Part shown: positions 1 through 5,845 of the stretch, piece by piece
How positions within the stretch are numbered: position 1 is the first letter of the stretch
How the letters are laid out: every line of letters starts with the position of its first letter
Notes under the pieces: model-generated
Database searches by the model: none
What the model saw: the letters and a program-made list of their open reading frames with translations, nothing else
Told to the model about the DNA's origin: nothing
Translations under genes and position numbers: made by a program
Assembly (NCBI GenBank): GCA_030671915.1
Contig: DAOVHN010000076.1
Coordinates: forward strand, 1 to 8,365
Direction of reading: 5' to 3'
Source: Pseudomonadota bacterium
Lineage (GTDB): Bacteria; Pseudomonadota; Alphaproteobacteria; UBA8366; JADFVY01
Length of the DNA stretch: 8,365 nucleotides

Positions 1-256
1 AGGTCTTGTCCTCTGCGAAGAATTCCTTGTGATAGGGGCTCTTCGGGTCGATCCAGAATTCCAGCAGCCCGCGCGGCACATGGCGCGCGCCGGGAATGCG
101 CCCGCTCTCCGCCACCGCGCGCACGTCGCGCACATCGACGAACAGCACGTCGTCCCGCCCCTGCATCGCCCGCGCCTCCTCGACCGATACCGTGCGGACT
201 TCCCTGGCCGCCTCGGCGACGAGGTCTTCGACCGACCGAGTAATGTTCTGGGTCAT
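1..256 (-). CDS. Rhodanese-like domain protein (C-terminus outside window)
   Basis: The 85 visible residues from ATG at 256 read into the left edge without a stop. After a short polar N-terminus with VSVEEARAM (about residues 23-31), the run VLFVDVRDV (37-45) and the segment ESGRIPGARHVPRG (50-63) match the first half of a rhodanese fold: the beta strand with the DVR motif and the 'GHIPGA' turn. Rhodanese domains transfer or bind sulfane sulfur through a cysteine in a loop near the end of the domain. That loop lies beyond the window, so I cannot say whether it is catalytic. There is no signal peptide, so a cytoplasmic location is likely. A GGAGAG ribosome site (265-270) stands 8 bases before the ATG. 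The gene follows the MATE gene on the same strand after 70 bases but appears to have its own promoter. Physiological role unknown. Confidence 0.88.
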   Translation of the reverse strand, partial: MTQNITRSVEDLVAEAAREVRTVSVEEARAMQGRDDVLFVDVRDVRAVAESGRIPGARHVPRGLLEFWIDPKSPYHKEFFAEDKT

Positions 257-286
257 CTTCTGTTCTCTCCATCTTGTTAGCGATGC

Positions 287-314
287 AATATAGCTGCCCG
301 GCATTACCTGTCGA
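287..314 (-). promoter_or_regulatory. Sigma-70-type promoter of the rhodanese gene
   Basis: On the minus strand, TCGACA (309-314, five of six matches to TTGACA) is followed after 16 bases by TATATT (287-292, five of six matches to TATAAT). A start point near 280 would give a leader of about 24 bases containing the GGAGAG ribosome site. The pair lies in the 70-base gap between the MATE stop and the rhodanese start, as expected for an independent promoter. The match was made by eye and not tested against a background model. Confidence 0.55.
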
Positions 315-326
315 GCGTCCTGCCGC

Positions 327-1652
327 CTATCCCGCCACGCCCCGCGCCAATCTCGGGTAATAGGCCGCCAGGGTCAGGCCGCGGAGGATGTTGAGGAGGA
401 TCAGGGCCAGCCATAGGCCGTGATTGGCCCAGAGCTGCGGCAGGGTCCAGACGAGGGCCACATAGAGGATCGTCGTGACGATTGCCGCGTTGCGCAGCTC
501 GTGGGTGCGGGTGGCGCCGAGGAAGATGCCGTCATAGAGGTAGCACCAGATGCTTACGACGGGCATCGCCACCGCCCAGGGCAGGTAGTCGCGGGCTATG
601 GCACGGACTTCGGCGATGCCGGTCAGCAGGTCGATCAGCAGCCAACCCGCGGCCGCGTAAAGGGCCGCGTTGGCGAGCGCGACGATGCCGCCCCAGATCA
701 TGGTGGCGCGCACCACGCCGGCCAGGTCGGCGCGGCTGCGCCGGCCCACCGCGCCGCCGACCAGCGCCTCGGCCGCATGGGCGAAACCGTCCAGCCCGAA
801 GGCCGAGATCGACACCAGGTTCAGCAGCACGGCGTTGGCGGCCAGGGTCAGGTCGCCGAACTGCGCGCTGCGGTCGGTGAACAGCGCGAAGGAGAACGTC
901 AGCAGCAGGGTGCGGATGAAGATGTCGCGGTTGACCGCCAGCATGCGGCGGAAGCGTGCGCCGTCGAAAATGCGGGCCCTGGCCACGCCCGCCGGCAGCA
1001 TGCCGAGCCGCTTGGCCGCCAACACGAGACCCAGCGCAAGTGCTGCATATTCGGCGATCAGGGTGGCCGCCGCCACGCCCTCGACGCCCCAGCCCATCCC
1101 CATCACGAAGACCAGGTCGAGCAGGATGTTCAGCCCGTTCATGAAGATCTGCAGCACCAGCGGCCAGCGCGCGTTCTGCAGCCCCAGGAACCAGCCCAGC
1201 AGCACATAGTTCGCCAGCGCCGCCGGCGCGCCCCAGACGCGGATGGCGTAATAGGCCGATGCCTCGGCCTCCACCTCGGCGCTGGCATGCAGCAGCCGGA
1301 AGGCCAGCGCGCCCACGGGCGCCTGGATGAGCAGGATCAATCCGCCGAAGCCCGCCGCCAGCAGCAATGCGCGGGCCAGCATGGCGCGGATTTCCGCCGG
1401 GTCCCCCGCGCCCCAGGCCTGCGCCGTCGGGCCGGTGGTGCCCATGCGCAGGAAGCCGAAGCCCCAATAGACGAAATTGAAGATCAGCGCGCCGATCGCC
1501 ACCCCGCCGATATAGCGCGGGTCCGGCAGATGTCCGACCACCGCCGTATCCACCGCGCCGAGCAGCGGCACCGTGACGTTCGACAGGATGATCGGCCCGG
1601 CGAGCGCCCAGACCCGGCGGTTCCAGGAGGGAGTGGCGGAGGCTACGGTCAT
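327..1652 (-). CDS. MATE family efflux transporter, DinF-like
   Basis: This is a 441-residue integral membrane protein of the multidrug and toxic compound extrusion family, which exports organic cations or drugs against a Na+ or H+ gradient at the inner membrane. From the ATG at 1652 the protein begins with a short polar stretch and then the typical first helix containing WALAGPIILSNVTVPLLGAVD. About twelve hydrophobic segments follow. The second half carries LAANAVLLNLVSISAFGLDGFAHAAEALVGG, characteristic of the DinF branch. Length is normal for the family. The frame stays open to TTG at 1712 (20 more residues), but those residues are polar, non-helical and unlike family N-termini, so I chose the internal ATG. 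That ATG has no clear ribosome site of its own and overlaps the stop of a possible 16-codon mini-ORF. The gene lies 252 bases after dctM. Substrate cannot be inferred. Confidence 0.93.
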   Translation of the reverse strand: MTVASATPSWNRRVWALAGPIILSNVTVPLLGAVDTAVVGHLPDPRYIGGVAIGALIFNFVYWGFGFLRMGTTGPTAQAWGAGDPAEIRAMLARALLLAAGFGGLILLIQAPVGALAFRLLHASAEVEAEASAYYAIRVWGAPAALANYVLLGWFLGLQNARWPLVLQIFMNGLNILLDLVFVMGMGWGVEGVAAATLIAEYAALALGLVLAAKRLGMLPAGVARARIFDGARFRRMLAVNRDIFIRTLLLTFSFALFTDRSAQFGDLTLAANAVLLNLVSISAFGLDGFAHAAEALVGGAVGRRSRADLAGVVRATMIWGGIVALANAALYAAAGWLLIDLLTGIAEVRAIARDYLPWAVAMPVVSIWCYLYDGIFLGATRTHELRNAAIVTTILYVALVWTLPQLWANHGLWLALILLNILRGLTLAAYYPRLARGVAG

Positions 1653-1699
1653 CGCGGCGCGGCCCGCGCCGCTGGAACCGCGGTAACACTGTAATACAT
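1649..1699 (-). CDS. Possible 16-codon leader ORF overlapping the MATE start
   Basis: An ATG at 1699 opens a 16-codon frame (MYYSVTAVPAARAAPR) whose TGA stop (1651-1649) overlaps the MATE ATG in the arrangement ATGA. Such overlaps often couple translation of the second frame to the first, and this would explain why the MATE ATG lacks its own ribosome site. Purine-rich GGTGGGAAGG lies directly before this ATG; GGTGG is 6 bases away, while GGAAGG is too close to serve it. The peptide has no recognisable motif. The overlap is seen directly, but translation is only inferred, and chance occurrence of so short a frame is quite possible. Confidence 0.25.
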   Translation of the reverse strand: MYYSVTAVPAARAAPR

Positions 1700-1712
1700 A
1701 CCTTCCCACCAA

Positions 1713-1904
1713 CCTTTATCTACCGCAAACTCACCCCGCGATCTCTATAGCGCATGGCCCTTACATACATCTTTCATGGGCCTGTTCTGCATGGGATCTA
1801 CACAAAACCCGCCGGAACCGCCCCCCTGGGCGCGACGATCGCCGATCCGGCCGTGGGAAAGTACCCGTTTATACTCTTTTTCGGGGGGCGGCCGCCCGGT
1901 CGCG
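1713..1904. other. Intergenic region between dctM and the MATE gene
   Basis: This is the longest non-coding stretch in the window. It holds a palindrome just behind dctM (1886-1897), a GGCCC/GGGCC inverted repeat (1756-1760 and 1778-1782, 17-base loop) and two isolated minus-strand -10-like boxes: TATAAA near 1869-1874 and TATAGA near 1745-1750. Neither box has a convincing -35 partner. The MATE promoter probably lies here, but I cannot place it. I see no canonical intrinsic terminator for the TRAP operon. Plus-strand reading frames entering this region are artefacts of antisense to dctM. Confidence 0.4.
1886..1897. repeat. 12-base perfect palindrome just behind dctM
   Basis: GGGCGGCCGCCC is self-complementary and begins 8 bases beyond the dctM stop codon. 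As RNA it could form only a short hairpin, GGGC/GCCC with a GGCC loop. On the minus strand it is followed by CCCGAAAAAG, an A-run rather than a U-run, so it is not a standard intrinsic terminator. It might protect the dctM 3' end or be a protein-binding site. It may also simply reflect high GC. Confidence 0.35.
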
Positions 1905-3191
1905 TTAACGTCCGTAGCCCATCGTCGCGGGCAGCCAGGTACTCAGGCCCGGGAACAGCAGCATCAGCAGCAGGCCCAGCAGCATCAGCCCGACATAGGG
2001 CACGATGCCGCGCACGACGTCGCCCATCGGCGCCTTGGCGATGCCTTTGATGACGAACAGATTCATGCCGACCGGCGGCGTGATCAGGGCCAGTTCCAGG
2101 TTGATCATCAAGAGGACGCCGTACCAGATCGGGTCGATGCCCAGCGTGTCCAGTACCGGCAGCACGATCGGGGTGGTGATCAGGATGATCGAGATGGTCT
2201 CCAGGAACATGCCGAGCACGAAGATTACCGCCATCACCCCAAGGATGAAGCCGATCGGCCCGACATTATAGGCCACCATGGTCTCCACCAGCTCCGCCGG
2301 CAGCCGCATCAGGGTCAGCACATGGCCGAATATGGCCGCGGCGGCCAGCACCATGAACAGCATCGAGGTCGTGCGCACGGTCTCGTATGCCGTCTCGTAG
2401 AGGTCGCGAAAACCGAAATTCCGGTACAGAAACACCGCGATCAGCAGGCTTGCGAAGGCGCCGGCGCCCGCCGCCTCGGTCGGCGTGAAGACGCCGAAAT
2501 ACAGGCCGCCCAGCACCAGCGGCGGCAGGCTGAGCGCGGCCAGCGAGCGCCTTACCGCGCCACCGACCTCGGCGAGGGAGGCCCGGTCCTGCCGCGTGCT
2601 GGCCTCGCCATGGCCGGACGCCCACATGGTGTATGCGGCAAATATCCCGGCGAGGATCAGACCCGGGACGAGGCCGGCGAAGAACAGCGCGCCGATCGAG
2701 GTCTCGGACACGATGCCGTAGAGGATCATCGGGCCGGACGGCGGGATCAGAATACCCAGCGTGCCGCCCGCCGCGACGACCCCGTATATTTTGTCGGGCC
2801 TGTAGCCGTAACGCTTCATCTGCGGGATGGCGGTCGCGCCGATGGTCAGCGCGGTTGCGACCGACGAGCCCGAGATCGCCGCGAACACCGTGCAGGACAA
2901 CACGGTCGCCACGCCCAGCCCGCCGGGCAGGTGGCGCACCATCACATGCGCGGTGGCGTAAAGGTCGTCGACCACCTTCGAGCGGATCATCACATGCGCC
3001 ATGAAGGCGAACATCGGAATCGCCACCAGCATATAGACGTTTAGCTTGGCGAAGACGATATCGCCCAGGCTGCCGATCTGCCCATCGACGATGAGCAGCA
3101 GCACGATCGAGGCGAGCCCCAGCCCCGCGAAGATCGGCAGCCCCGTCAACAGCAGGAGGACCAGGCCCAAAAGGATCAGCGCAAGAGTCAT
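1905..3191 (-). CDS. dctM: TRAP transporter large permease subunit (DctM family)
   Basis: This 428-residue, almost wholly hydrophobic protein is the transport-channel subunit of a tripartite ATP-independent periplasmic transporter. It drives Na+- or H+-coupled uptake of the ligand delivered by DctP, in complex with DctQ. About twelve membrane segments are visible. Family signatures occur in order: SGSSVATA (107-114), GGTLGILIPPSGPMILYG (142-159), GVFTPTEAAGAGA (233-245), FLETISIILITTPIVLP (329-345) and ITPPVGMNLFV (370-380). Length matches the family norm of about 425-430. The ATG at 3191 gives the expected N-terminus (hydrophobic from residue 2). It starts 6 bases after the dctQ stop, with only a weak purine-rich ribosome site in the dctQ end, which suggests translational coupling to dctQ. 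It is the last gene of the lyase-dctP-dctQ-dctM unit. Confidence 0.97.
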   Translation of the reverse strand: MTLALILLGLVLLLLTGLPIFAGLGLASIVLLLIVDGQIGSLGDIVFAKLNVYMLVAIPMFAFMAHVMIRSKVVDDLYATAHVMVRHLPGGLGVATVLSCTVFAAISGSSVATALTIGATAIPQMKRYGYRPDKIYGVVAAGGTLGILIPPSGPMILYGIVSETSIGALFFAGLVPGLILAGIFAAYTMWASGHGEASTRQDRASLAEVGGAVRRSLAALSLPPLVLGGLYFGVFTPTEAAGAGAFASLLIAVFLYRNFGFRDLYETAYETVRTTSMLFMVLAAAAIFGHVLTLMRLPAELVETMVAYNVGPIGFILGVMAVIFVLGMFLETISIILITTPIVLPVLDTLGIDPIWYGVLLMINLELALITPPVGMNLFVIKGIAKAPMGDVVRGIVPYVGLMLLGLLLMLLFPGLSTWLPATMGYGR

Positions 3192-3197
3192 CGAGCT

Positions 3198-3767
3198 TTA
3201 GTCCGGGATATGAGACGTGTCGCGGTGCGGCGGCTCTTCCAGCCCGAAGAGAATCCGCAGCAGCTGGTTGACGGAAGCCAGGATCATCAGGGAAAAGCCG
3301 ATCAGCAGGCTCGACTGCGGTATCCAGATCGGCATCGCGAGGTAGCCGTCTGAAAGCAGGTCCACCATGCGGCTGAAGGCAACCATGTCCCAGCTGCGCA
3401 CCAGCAGGACCGCGGCCACGGCGATCATCGCGACCAGTCCCCAGATGCGCGCCACGACACGCCCGCGCGGGCCCAGTCGCGCGGTGACCAGGTCGACATT
3501 GATATGGTCGCCCCTGCGCACCGTCTCGCCCAGCCCGAACATGACCAGCGCCACCAGCAGGTAGCCCAGCAGCTCGTCGGTCCAGACCTGCGGCCTATTA
3601 AGAACGTAGCGCAGGACGACGCTGTAGGTGATCGACAGGGCCATCACGATGGTGATTGCCGCGCCGAGGGCGATGAACATCCAGGCGGCTGCCGCGGTCA
3701 CCCTGTCCAGTGCTTGTAATACGGGGCCGCCACAGCGGGCGGCCCCTGGATTGCGGTCCGGGGGCAA
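3198..3767 (-). CDS. dctQ: TRAP transporter small permease subunit (DctQ family)
   Basis: This is the four-helix membrane subunit that pairs with DctM in a TRAP transporter. Hydrophobic segments lie at about residues 27-50, 64-84, 104-125 and 150-172. The family motif WTDEL (62-66) precedes helix 2, and RRGDHINVDL (84-93) forms the conserved loop after it; YSVVLRYVLNRP (48-59) is also typical. The longest frame gives 189 residues from TTG at 3767. A GGGAG ribosome site at 3774-3778, 6 bases upstream, supports this start, 12 bases after the dctP stop. The first 16 residues are atypical, though, and their codons contain a strong hairpin, so initiation at GTG 3701 or ATG 3680 is an alternative that would still keep all four helices. 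Identity is secure; only the start is uncertain. Confidence 0.94.
   Translation of the reverse strand: MPPDRNPGAARCGGPVLQALDRVTAAAAWMFIALGAAITIVMALSITYSVVLRYVLNRPQVWTDELLGYLLVALVMFGLGETVRRGDHINVDLVTARLGPRGRVVARIWGLVAMIAVAAVLLVRSWDMVAFSRMVDLLSDGYLAMPIWIPQSSLLIGFSLMILASVNQLLRILFGLEEPPHRDTSHIPD
3723..3746 (-). repeat. 9-bp GC-only hairpin at the dctP/dctQ junction
   Basis: GGGGCCGCC (3723-3731) and GGCGGCCCC (3738-3746) are perfect inverted repeats around a 6-base loop. The structure lies 34-57 bases downstream of the dctP stop. No U-run follows on the minus strand (next bases GTATTACAA), so it is not a full terminator. In binding-protein operons a stable hairpin behind the binding-protein gene commonly protects its mRNA and lowers expression of the membrane subunits; I infer that role here. 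A second, weaker inverted repeat, ATTGC/GCAAT (3750-3754 and 3764-3768), includes the proposed TTG start of dctQ. Confidence 0.6.
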
Positions 3768-3773
3768 TGCCCG

Positions 3774-3778
3774 CTCCC
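3774..3778 (-). promoter_or_regulatory. Ribosome binding site supporting the dctQ TTG start
   Basis: GGGAG on the minus strand sits between the dctP stop (3780-3782) and the TTG at 3767, with a spacer of 6 bases. No comparable site with proper spacing precedes the downstream candidates GTG 3701 (a GGACAGG directly abuts it) or ATG 3680. This is the main argument for the long dctQ product. Confidence 0.5.
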
Positions 3779-3779
3779 G

Positions 3780-4766
3780 TCACATCTTGGCGATCATATC
3801 CAGAAGCTTCTGGCCCTCGCCCTTGGTCGCTTCGTCGAAGACCTTGGTGAAGGCCGGGTCCATGATCGCCTTCATGGCGGCGATTTCCGCGGCCGTGTGG
3901 ATATGGACTTTCATGCCCTTCTCGCGGAGCTGGTCCGGTGCGGCGGCGGCTGCTTCCTCGGTCGCGTCCAGCGCATCCTTGGCGGCCTGGATGCTGGCGT
4001 CCGCGATCGCCTTCTTCTGGTCGCCGGTCAGCCCGTCATACCATTTCGGGTTGACGTAGCCATGGAAGAACACGCTGAACAGCGGCGAGACGGTGACGTG
4101 GTCCTGCACCTCGTAATATTTCCGCGAATAGGCGGCCGCGATATCGGTCAGGCCCGCATCGATAACGCCGGTCTGCAGCGCGTTATAGACCTTGGAGCCG
4201 GACATCGCAGACGGCGCGGCGCCCAGGGCCGACAGCCCCGCGTCGACCAGCGGATTGAGGCCGCGGATTTTCACGCCCTTGAAGTCTTCCGGCTTGATCA
4301 GCGGCGCGCCTTGCGAGGTGTAGGCCGACATGTTGGTGGTGAACAGCCATACGACGTTGCGCACGCCCTTTTTCAGCAGCAGCGCGTCGAGATAGTTGGC
4401 GGGCTCCGAACCCGGCCATTTGCGCAGCACATCGATGTCGGTGACCGAATAGGGTTTCAGCGTCACGTTCATCTCCGGCACGGTCTTGCCCCACTGGAAA
4501 TTCACCGAGAACGCCGCTTCGATGTCGCCCTTGGCGACGGCCGGATAGTTCTCCTTGGCGCCGAATGCCTGGTTGGCGCCGAATACCTGTACGTCGATCA
4601 AACCGCCGGACCGCTTCTCGATGTCGGCCGCCCAGGCGTCGATTTTCTTTGCGATGTGATGCTTCGGCGGCAACTGGTGGCTGACGCGCATCACCGTTTC
4701 GGCCATGGCGGCCTGCGCCCCGAGGGTAATGGCGGCTATCGCCGAGAAGAGTGCCAGTTTTTTCAT
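3780..4766 (-). CDS. dctP: TRAP transporter substrate-binding protein (DctP family)
   Basis: This 328-residue periplasmic protein captures the ligand and delivers it to the DctQ-DctM permease. The N-terminus has lysines at 2-3, a hydrophobic core and an AMA cleavage site after residue 22, a Sec signal peptide. The mature protein opens with ETVMRVSHQLPPKHHIAKKIDAWAADIEKRSGG, the usual DctP beginning. KGVKIRGLNPLVDAGLSALGA (164-184) contains R168, aligned with the arginine that binds the ligand carboxylate in this family. SKVYNALQTGVIDA (191-204) is the conserved segment after it. Hence an organic acid is the likely ligand, but pocket residues do not reveal which. ATG at 4766 has an AGGGAG ribosome site (4774-4779) 7 bases upstream, the strongest in this operon, fitting a need for excess binding protein. 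The gene follows the lyase gene after 58 bases. Confidence 0.96.
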   Translation of the reverse strand: MKKLALFSAIAAITLGAQAAMAETVMRVSHQLPPKHHIAKKIDAWAADIEKRSGGLIDVQVFGANQAFGAKENYPAVAKGDIEAAFSVNFQWGKTVPEMNVTLKPYSVTDIDVLRKWPGSEPANYLDALLLKKGVRNVVWLFTTNMSAYTSQGAPLIKPEDFKGVKIRGLNPLVDAGLSALGAAPSAMSGSKVYNALQTGVIDAGLTDIAAAYSRKYYEVQDHVTVSPLFSVFFHGYVNPKWYDGLTGDQKKAIADASIQAAKDALDATEEAAAAAPDQLREKGMKVHIHTAAEIAAMKAIMDPAFTKVFDEATKGEGQKLLDMIAKM

Positions 4767-4802
4767 TTGTTTTCTCCCTGTGAAATTTAAATCGGATTAG
4801 TT

Positions 4803-4820
4803 GTCGGCAAACGACCCGAC
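4803..4820. repeat. Short inverted repeat between the lyase gene and dctP
   Basis: GTCGG (4803-4807) and CCGAC (4816-4820) can pair around an 8-base loop just after the lyase stop codon. No U-run follows on the minus strand, so it is not a terminator. The rest of the 58-base gap is AT-rich near dctP, with an ATTTAAAT palindrome. It holds no promoter I can defend, and cotranscription with the lyase gene is the simplest reading. Confidence 0.3.
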
Positions 4821-4824
4821 GCGG

Positions 4825-5709
4825 TCAAGGTTTCTTTCGGCGGGCAAAATCCAGATAATTTTGCTCGCGCTCGCGAAGGCGGTCGAGGCCGACTATTTCG
4901 CTGAATTCGTCGAAATCGACCATGCGGTCGCGCACGGCCTCCGTCGTGCCGTCGCGCAATAGCGCCTCCATCAACTCGCGAATCGCCTTGGCCACCGTGT
5001 AGGTCGCCGCGACGGGGTGGGTCATCAGGGCGTAGCCGATTTCCTGCAGCTCGGCGGCCGGCAGTACCGGGCTGGTTCCCGCCTCGATGTTATTGGCGAG
5101 GCACGGTCCGTCCAGTTCCGCGCAGATCCGCCGCATCTGTTCCGTCGTCTCCGGGGCTTCGACGAACAGCAGGTCGGCGCCGATCTCCCGGTAGAGCGCC
5201 ATGCGTTCGATCGCGTCGTCGATGCCGTTGACCGCCAGCGCGTCGGTGCGCGCCATGATCACGAAATCCGGATCCTGGCGGGCGTCCAGTGCCGCCTTCA
5301 GCTTGGCCGCCATCTCCTGCACCGGCACCACGTCCTTGCCCGCCATGTGGCCGCAACGCTTGGGGAAGACCTGATCCTCGATGAACATGCCGGCGAGGCC
5401 CGAGCGCTCGTAGGCGCGGACCGTGCGGGCGACGTTGGTGACGTTGCCGAAGCCGGTATCGCCGTCGCCGAAGACCGGTATCGAAACCGCATCGCAGAGC
5501 CGGGCGTAATGGTCGGCCATCTCGGTCATTGAAAGCTGTGAGGTATCGGGCTGGCCCAGCAGCGTGGCGGTGGCGGAATAACCGCCGCAGGTGATGACCT
5601 GGAAGCCGACCTGCTCGGCGATGAGCGCGCTCAGCGCATCGTGCACCCCGGGCATGACGGCGATCTCCGGCGCCTCGATGAGTTGGCGAAAACGGGTGGT
5701 TCGTTTCAA
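4825..5709 (-). CDS. Isocitrate lyase/PEP mutase superfamily lyase
   Basis: This 294-residue cytoplasmic (beta/alpha)8-barrel enzyme belongs to the family of 2-methylisocitrate lyase (PrpB), 2,3-dimethylmalate lyase and the plant petal death protein. These cleave a C-C bond in a 2-hydroxy acid to give pyruvate or another 2-oxo acid. Substrate and Mg2+ residues are visible: CGGY (41-44), D55 in GQPD, D82 and D84 in GDGDTGFG, E111 in IEDQ, and R154 in ARTDA. The lyase motif KRCGH (117-121) carries the catalytic C119, which points to a lyase and away from PEP mutase or phosphonopyruvate hydrolase. CGGYSATA and GDGDTGFGN resemble the petal death/dimethylmalate lyase branch more than PrpB, and no prpC or prpD lies nearby. 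The start is TTG at 5709, supported by AGGGA (5717-5721) 7 bases upstream; the next ATG is codon 19, too late. It heads the TRAP operon, so it probably acts on the imported acid. Oxaloacetate decarboxylase activity is a further possibility. Confidence 0.92.
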   Translation of the reverse strand: MKRTTRFRQLIEAPEIAVMPGVHDALSALIAEQVGFQVITCGGYSATATLLGQPDTSQLSMTEMADHYARLCDAVSIPVFGDGDTGFGNVTNVARTVRAYERSGLAGMFIEDQVFPKRCGHMAGKDVVPVQEMAAKLKAALDARQDPDFVIMARTDALAVNGIDDAIERMALYREIGADLLFVEAPETTEQMRRICAELDGPCLANNIEAGTSPVLPAAELQEIGYALMTHPVAATYTVAKAIRELMEALLRDGTTEAVRDRMVDFDEFSEIVGLDRLREREQNYLDFARRKKP

Positions 5710-5716
5710 GTTTCGT

Positions 5717-5721
5717 TCCCT
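5717..5721 (-). promoter_or_regulatory. Ribosome binding site fixing the TTG start of the lyase gene
   Basis: AGGGA on the minus strand lies 7 bases before TTG 5709. The sequence upstream, back to the terminator at 5783, must contain the operon promoter if transcription stops there. I see only weak candidates (for example TTGGGC around 5750) and do not call one. Confidence 0.55.
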
Positions 5722-5779
5722 GTGTCTAGGACGTAAGTGTCGAGATTAGCCCAACCCCGCGGACGGCGAAACCGGGTGC

Positions 5780-5812
5780 AAAGAGAAACGGGACCCGAAG
5801 GCCCCGTTTCTC
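5780..5812 (-). terminator. Intrinsic terminator after gap, UUCG tetraloop
   Basis: Positions 5783-5795 and 5800-5812 form a 13-bp stem (one G-U pair in the minus-strand RNA) closed by a C(UUCG)G loop, the very stable tetraloop class. The stem begins 34 bases after the gap stop. On the minus strand the run after the stem is only UUU (5782-5780); on the plus strand the stem is followed by GC and then six Ts (5815-5820). So it can act in both directions, and the tail is better on the plus strand, although no plus-strand gene ends here. The tetraloop orientation and position favour termination of tkt-gap transcription. Confidence 0.8.
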
Positions 5813-5845
5813 GCTTTTTTATGCCTTTGTCCAGCTTGAGCCGGA

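Noticed and set aside
420..1694. Long plus-strand open frame (424 codons) opposite the MATE gene.
   Set aside because: The translation is rich in Q, H, R, G and A with no membrane or domain features. It is the usual antisense frame of a GC-rich gene, and the minus-strand frame encodes a clear MATE protein.
1886..1897. Palindrome behind dctM considered as an intrinsic terminator of the TRAP operon.
   Set aside because: It is followed by CCCGAAAAAG on the minus strand, not a U-run, and allows only a 4-bp stem. Kept only as a palindrome.
1776..3044. Plus-strand frame of 422 codons opposite dctM and the dctM-MATE gap.
   Set aside because: The composition is dominated by H, Q, R, D and G, with no recognisable fold. 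It mirrors the conserved DctM codons, and there is no ribosome site or promoter.
3897..4790. Plus-strand frame of 297 codons opposite dctP.
   Set aside because: Antisense shadow of an unambiguous binding-protein gene, with no family features of its own.
4825..5709. Assignment of the lyase as prpB (2-methylisocitrate lyase).
   Set aside because: The catalytic motifs fit, but several relatives with other substrates share them, CGGY and DGDTGFGN lean to another branch, and no prpC or prpD is nearby. No gene symbol is given.
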